From NCBI RefSeq assembly GCF_032854445.1, contig NC_088300.1, forward strand, positions 33,955,608 through 34,019,607: 64,000 nt of DNA, given 5' to 3'. Positions 60,305-64,000 of the stretch are shown one piece after another. The first letter of the stretch is position 1. Each line of letters starts with the position of its first letter. Below the pieces are notes generated by a model that worked only from the letters and a program-made list of their open reading frames with translations, made no database searches and was not told where the DNA came from. The translations under genes were made by a program, and so were the position numbers. The stretch is from Liolophura sinensis. Lineage: Eukaryota > Mollusca > Polyplacophora > Chitonida > Chitonidae.

Positions 60305-61928
60305 CATAGTCAGTAGTCAGTATATTGTGAATGGGTGGGTCATCATGTCTCTTGTCTCCGACATTGTTTAAGGTTATACGTATCAAAGGTCAATATTTTG
60401 TGATTGGGTAGGACATCATGTCTCTTGTCCTCGACATTGTGTAAGGTTATAAGTACCAGAAGTCAGTATATTGTGATTGGGTGGGTCATCATGTTCCTTG
60501 TCCTCGATATTGTGTAAGGTTATAAGTACCAGAAGTCAATATTTTGTGATTGGGTGGGTCATCATGTCCCTTGTCCTCGATATTGTGTAAGGTTATAAGT
60601 ACCAGAAGTCAGTATTTTGTGATTGGGTGGGTCATCATGTCCCTTGTCCTCGATATTGTGTAAGGCTATAAGTACCAGAAGTCAGTATTTTGTGATTGGG
60701 TGGTCATCATGTCTCTTGTCTCCGACATTTTGTGAGGATATAAGTACCAGAAGTCAGTATATTGTGATTGGGTGAGTCATCATGTCACTTATCTCCGATA
60801 TTGTGTAAGGTTATAAGTACCAGAAGTCAGTATTTTGTGATTGGGTGGTCATCATGTCTCTTGTCTCCGACATTTTGTGAGGATATAAGTACCAGAAGTC
60901 AGTATATTGTGATTGGGTGAGTCATCATGTCACTTATCTCCGATATTGTGTAAGGTTATACGTATCAAAGGTCAATATTTTGTGATTGGGTAGGACATCA
61001 TGTCTCTTGTCTCCGATATTGTGTAAGGTTATAAGTACCAGAAGTCAGTATTTTGTGATTGGGTGGTCATCATGTCTCTTGTCTCCGACATTTTGTGAGA
61101 ATATAAGTACCAGAAGTCAGTATATTGTGATTGGGTGAGTCATCATGTCACTTATCTCCGATATTGTGTAAGGTTATAAGTACCAGAAGATAGTTTATTG
61201 TGATTGGGTGGTCATCATGTCTCTTGTCTCCGACATTTTGTGAGGATATAAGTACCAGAAGTCAGTATATTGTGATTGGGTGAGTCATCATGTCTCTTGT
61301 CTCTGATATTGTGTAAGGTTATACGTATCAAAGGTCAATATTTTGTGATTGGGTAGGACATCATGTCTCTTGTCTCCGATATTGTGTAAGGTTATAAGTA
61401 CCAGAAGTCAGTATTTTGTGATTGGGTGGTCATCATGTCTCTTGTCTCCGACATTTTGTGAGGATATAAGTACCAGAAGTCAGTATATTGTGATTGGGTG
61501 AGTCATCATGTCACTTATCTCCGATATTGTGTAAGGTTATAAGTACCAGAAGATAGTTTATTGTGATTGGGTGGTCATCATGTCTCTTGTCTCCGACATT
61601 TTGTGAGGATATAAGTACCAGAAGTCAGTATATTGTGATTGGGTGGGTCATCATGTCTCTTGTCTCTGATATTGTGTAAGGTTATAAGTACCAGAAGTCA
61701 GCATATTGTGACTGGGTGGGTCATCATGTCCCTTGTCCTCGATATTGTGTATGGCTATAAGTACCAGAAGTCAATATATTGTGATTGGGCGGTCATCATA
61801 CCCCTTGTCTCCGATATTGTGTAAGGCTATAAGTACCAGAAGTCAGTATATTGTGATTGGGTGGGTGATCATGTCTCTTGTCTCCGGCATTGTGTAAGGA
61901 TATAGGTACCAGAAGTCAGTATATTGCA
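60305..61928. repeat. 73-bp satellite array, about 22 copies, with higher-order repeat
   Basis: Unit contains AAGTACCAGAAGTCAGTATA, TTGTGATTGGGTGGGTCATC and ATGTCTCTTGTCTCCGATAT followed by TGTGTAAGG. Some units are 72 bp (GGGTGGTCATC variant). Distinct variants recur at fixed spacing: the AGATAGTTTATT variant at 61188 and 61551 is 363 bases apart, equal to five units, and the ACGTATCAAAGGTCAATATT variant recurs near 60957 and 61322. A five-unit higher-order repeat is thus present at least twice. Confidence 0.95.
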
Positions 61929-62174
61929 ATTGAGATTTTCCGGGGTATCATGGCTGGTGTTTTCGGTGTCATTCAAGCGGCAACTCAGTAAAGACAAGCT
62001 CTGAAACCACTGGGGTTGCGGGTTAAAGCCGGTTTATCATGTATACCTAACGCCAAAAAAATGACATGTACTTTTGGCTTCTATTTGCCCGTTTTTGGCT
62101 TAGACAAATGTATATCACTTTATACAGGATGAAGCCTGTATCACCGATATGCCGTCAGCATCGGTCGCCATAGT

Positions 62175-63330
62175 AGAAAGATGCATGTAAGATTACGAAA
62201 GCTTCATCAAACTGGAGGCTGCCTGATTTTGGGGGCCATGAGAGGTTTCATCTAAATGCATTGGATTGGTGATTTTCGAACGCTACGAGGGCTTCTTTAA
62301 ACTGAGGGGCTAACCAGTTTCGAACACCACAAGGCCTTTATTAAACCGGGCGTTGCCTAATTTCGAACACTACAAGGGCTTTATCAGACTGGTGTCTGGC
62401 TAATTTCGAGCAACACGAGGGCTTCATCAACTGGGAGCTGTTAAATTTCCAAAACCACGAGGGTTTTATCAAACTGGAGGCTGGTTCATTTCGAACATTA
62501 CGAGGGCTTCGTCAAATGGGAGGTTGGCTAATTTTGAACACAGGGTTTTATCAAACTTGGGGGTGACTAATTTTGAACGGTACGACGACTGCGTCAAACT
62601 GCCTGGGCACTCGAATCCAACGTAGCCTCAATTAACCTAAGTGATGGCGAATTCCAAACACTACTGTGTCAAATGCATTTAACTGGACGCTTGCTCGATA
62701 ATTTTGAGCGCAACAAGGGTTTTATCAAATATGAGGGCTGGCTTATTTCGAACATCAGGAGAACTTCATCAAACTCTCGACTGGCTAATTCAAAGCGCAA
62801 TATGGGCTTCATTTACCTTAGCATTCACCAAATTTCAAACGCTACGAGGGCATCAAATTGAGCGCTGACTGGCTAATTTTAAGCGCTGCCCCGAGTTTCA
62901 GCGAACTGTCGGCTGACTGATGGTAATTTGAGATGACTTGAAGACTTGAATATTTCAATCAGTAGGATAAATAAAAGAAAATACCGTGTATATTTGTTAC
63001 AATTACTTTAGCCTTTGAGGCTGGCTAATTTCGAATGGTACGAGGATATAGTCAGACTAGATGGCCACCTAAGAGGGGTTGGCTAATTTCGAGTGCTACT
63101 TCATCAGATTAGATGGCTCCCTAAGTGATTGGCTAATTTCGAATACCGCGAGGACCTCATCAGACTAGATGGCCACCTTACAGGGACTGGTTGATTTCGA
63201 ATTCTAGTAGGTATTTGTCAGGCAGGGGGCCAACTGAAAACGGCTGGCTAATTTCGACTGCTACGAGAACTTCATCAGACTGGTAGGCTAACCTATGATT
63301 CGCTGGTTAATTTCGGACGTCACGGGATAT
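62175..63330. repeat. diverged ~50-60-bp tandem repeat with GGCTAATTTCGAA core
   Basis: GGCTAATTTCGAAC, a CTACGAGGGCTTCATCAAAC-like segment and a GGAGGCT linker recur about 18-20 times with considerable divergence and spacing changes. It is interrupted around 62925-63010 by unrelated sequence. Confidence 0.8.
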
Positions 63331-64000
63331 GATTTGAAGGCCGAAAATAATCAGGATAACTACATCGGGTAGATATTTTAGTGAATTTCCTTTATCTTTT
63401 TCTAAATGCTTTACCTACAAAAGGTGACCTCTTTTAAGCGGGCGGATTTTTTAAAAAATGATTGCTGCCAGCTATTTAAATTATACCAATTTTGCAAATT
63501 GCATTATTTCATTACTTATGTTTATACAGTGTTGCGTTCTAAAGTCAAGTAAAATGTATGCAATGAAAAGGAATACTCAAACCGAGTCACAATAATTGTG
63601 GTATATATGCGTAATGTCGACTTATGTATATAGTGGCGAACTGGTGTCCCACGCTATATACAAGAATTTCTCACTTACAACATTGCAATCAGGTTTCTGG
63701 ATTGGGAAAAGTTGCAGCGCATCAGTAGCCTAAACCACCGGCTTCACAAGTTACCTAACCTAAAACTTCACCCTAGTATATAGCCTACCTGGTCTTAAGC
63801 TTTTCTACATCACGTGTCACATTATTCGTGCGGATACACGGATAACGTAATAAAACATATCATCTTTGCTATTTTTACAGTTTTATTCAAAGGGTTAACA
63901 TCATTACGATTCGCAATCAGACATTATTTGTAGCAAAGACGGAATAAGGAAGCCGTTTCATGAAGATGTGGTAGATAAGCTTAGCAGATATACGCATGCG
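63331..64000. other. intergenic sequence with no supported feature
   Basis: AT-rich sequence after the last repeat array. No open frame of interest, no SINE and no tandem repeat were seen. Confidence 0.5.

Noticed and set aside
61639-61824. Open frame in the 73-bp satellite
   Set aside because: It is a product of the repeat; no protein features.

Overview
The window is animal nuclear DNA, most likely from a mollusc. It is AT-rich and intron-dominated, and holds many tandem repeats plus dozens of tRNA-derived SINE copies whose shared 3' end (a conserved block with a CGGCGTAAAACACCAATC core, then a TAAA tail) I associate from memory with mollusc genomes. There is no prokaryotic gene organisation, and nearly all open frames are chance or repeat-derived.

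One gene can be reconstructed completely on the + strand, from 708 to 44836: a voltage-gated proton channel of the HVCN1 (Hv1) family. Seven shared coding exons (38379-38503, 38933-39420, 40206-40259, 40532-40670, 41320-41435, 44020-44098, 44460-44836) encode S1, a very long extracellular S1-S2 loop, S2, S3, S4, a coiled coil and a long cytosolic tail. Two mutually exclusive first coding exons (708-898 and 31169-31260) both end in phase 2 and join exon 2 in frame. They predict proteins of 522 and 489 residues that differ only in the cytosolic N-terminus. Every intron is GT-AG and every junction keeps frame.

The channel departs from human Hv1 at key points. S4 lacks the first arginine (Leu there, followed by Pro) and keeps the second and third. 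The S2 Phe150 and Glu153 equivalents are Leu and Val. The S1 Asp112 selectivity residue and S3 Asp174/Asp185 are kept. From memory, loss of the first S4 arginine is the hallmark of the Aplysia HV3 channel, which was reported as a proton-selective leak with weak voltage dependence, so I call this an HV3-type channel. The S1-S2 loop, about 145 residues in one exon, has three N-glycosylation sequons, a His-rich stretch, a Pro/Ser/Thr-rich stretch and two RVRR furin-type motifs that bracket a short peptide. The C-terminal tail has five basophilic kinase-like motifs.

Layout: 1-707 upstream of exon 1a; 899-38378 a 37-kb first intron containing exon 1b and many SINEs and minisatellites (28-bp array at 3035-4239, 38-bp at 13291-13617, 29-bp at 16255-16543, 25-bp at 23625-24105); 38379-44836 the compact channel core, including a perfect 66-bp direct repeat flanking exon 6; 44837-64000 gene-poor DNA with more arrays (notably a 73-bp satellite with higher-order structure at 60305-61928), a strong hairpin at 58381-58420, a possible decayed DNA transposon near 59011-59437 and one unassigned candidate exon at 55088-55272.
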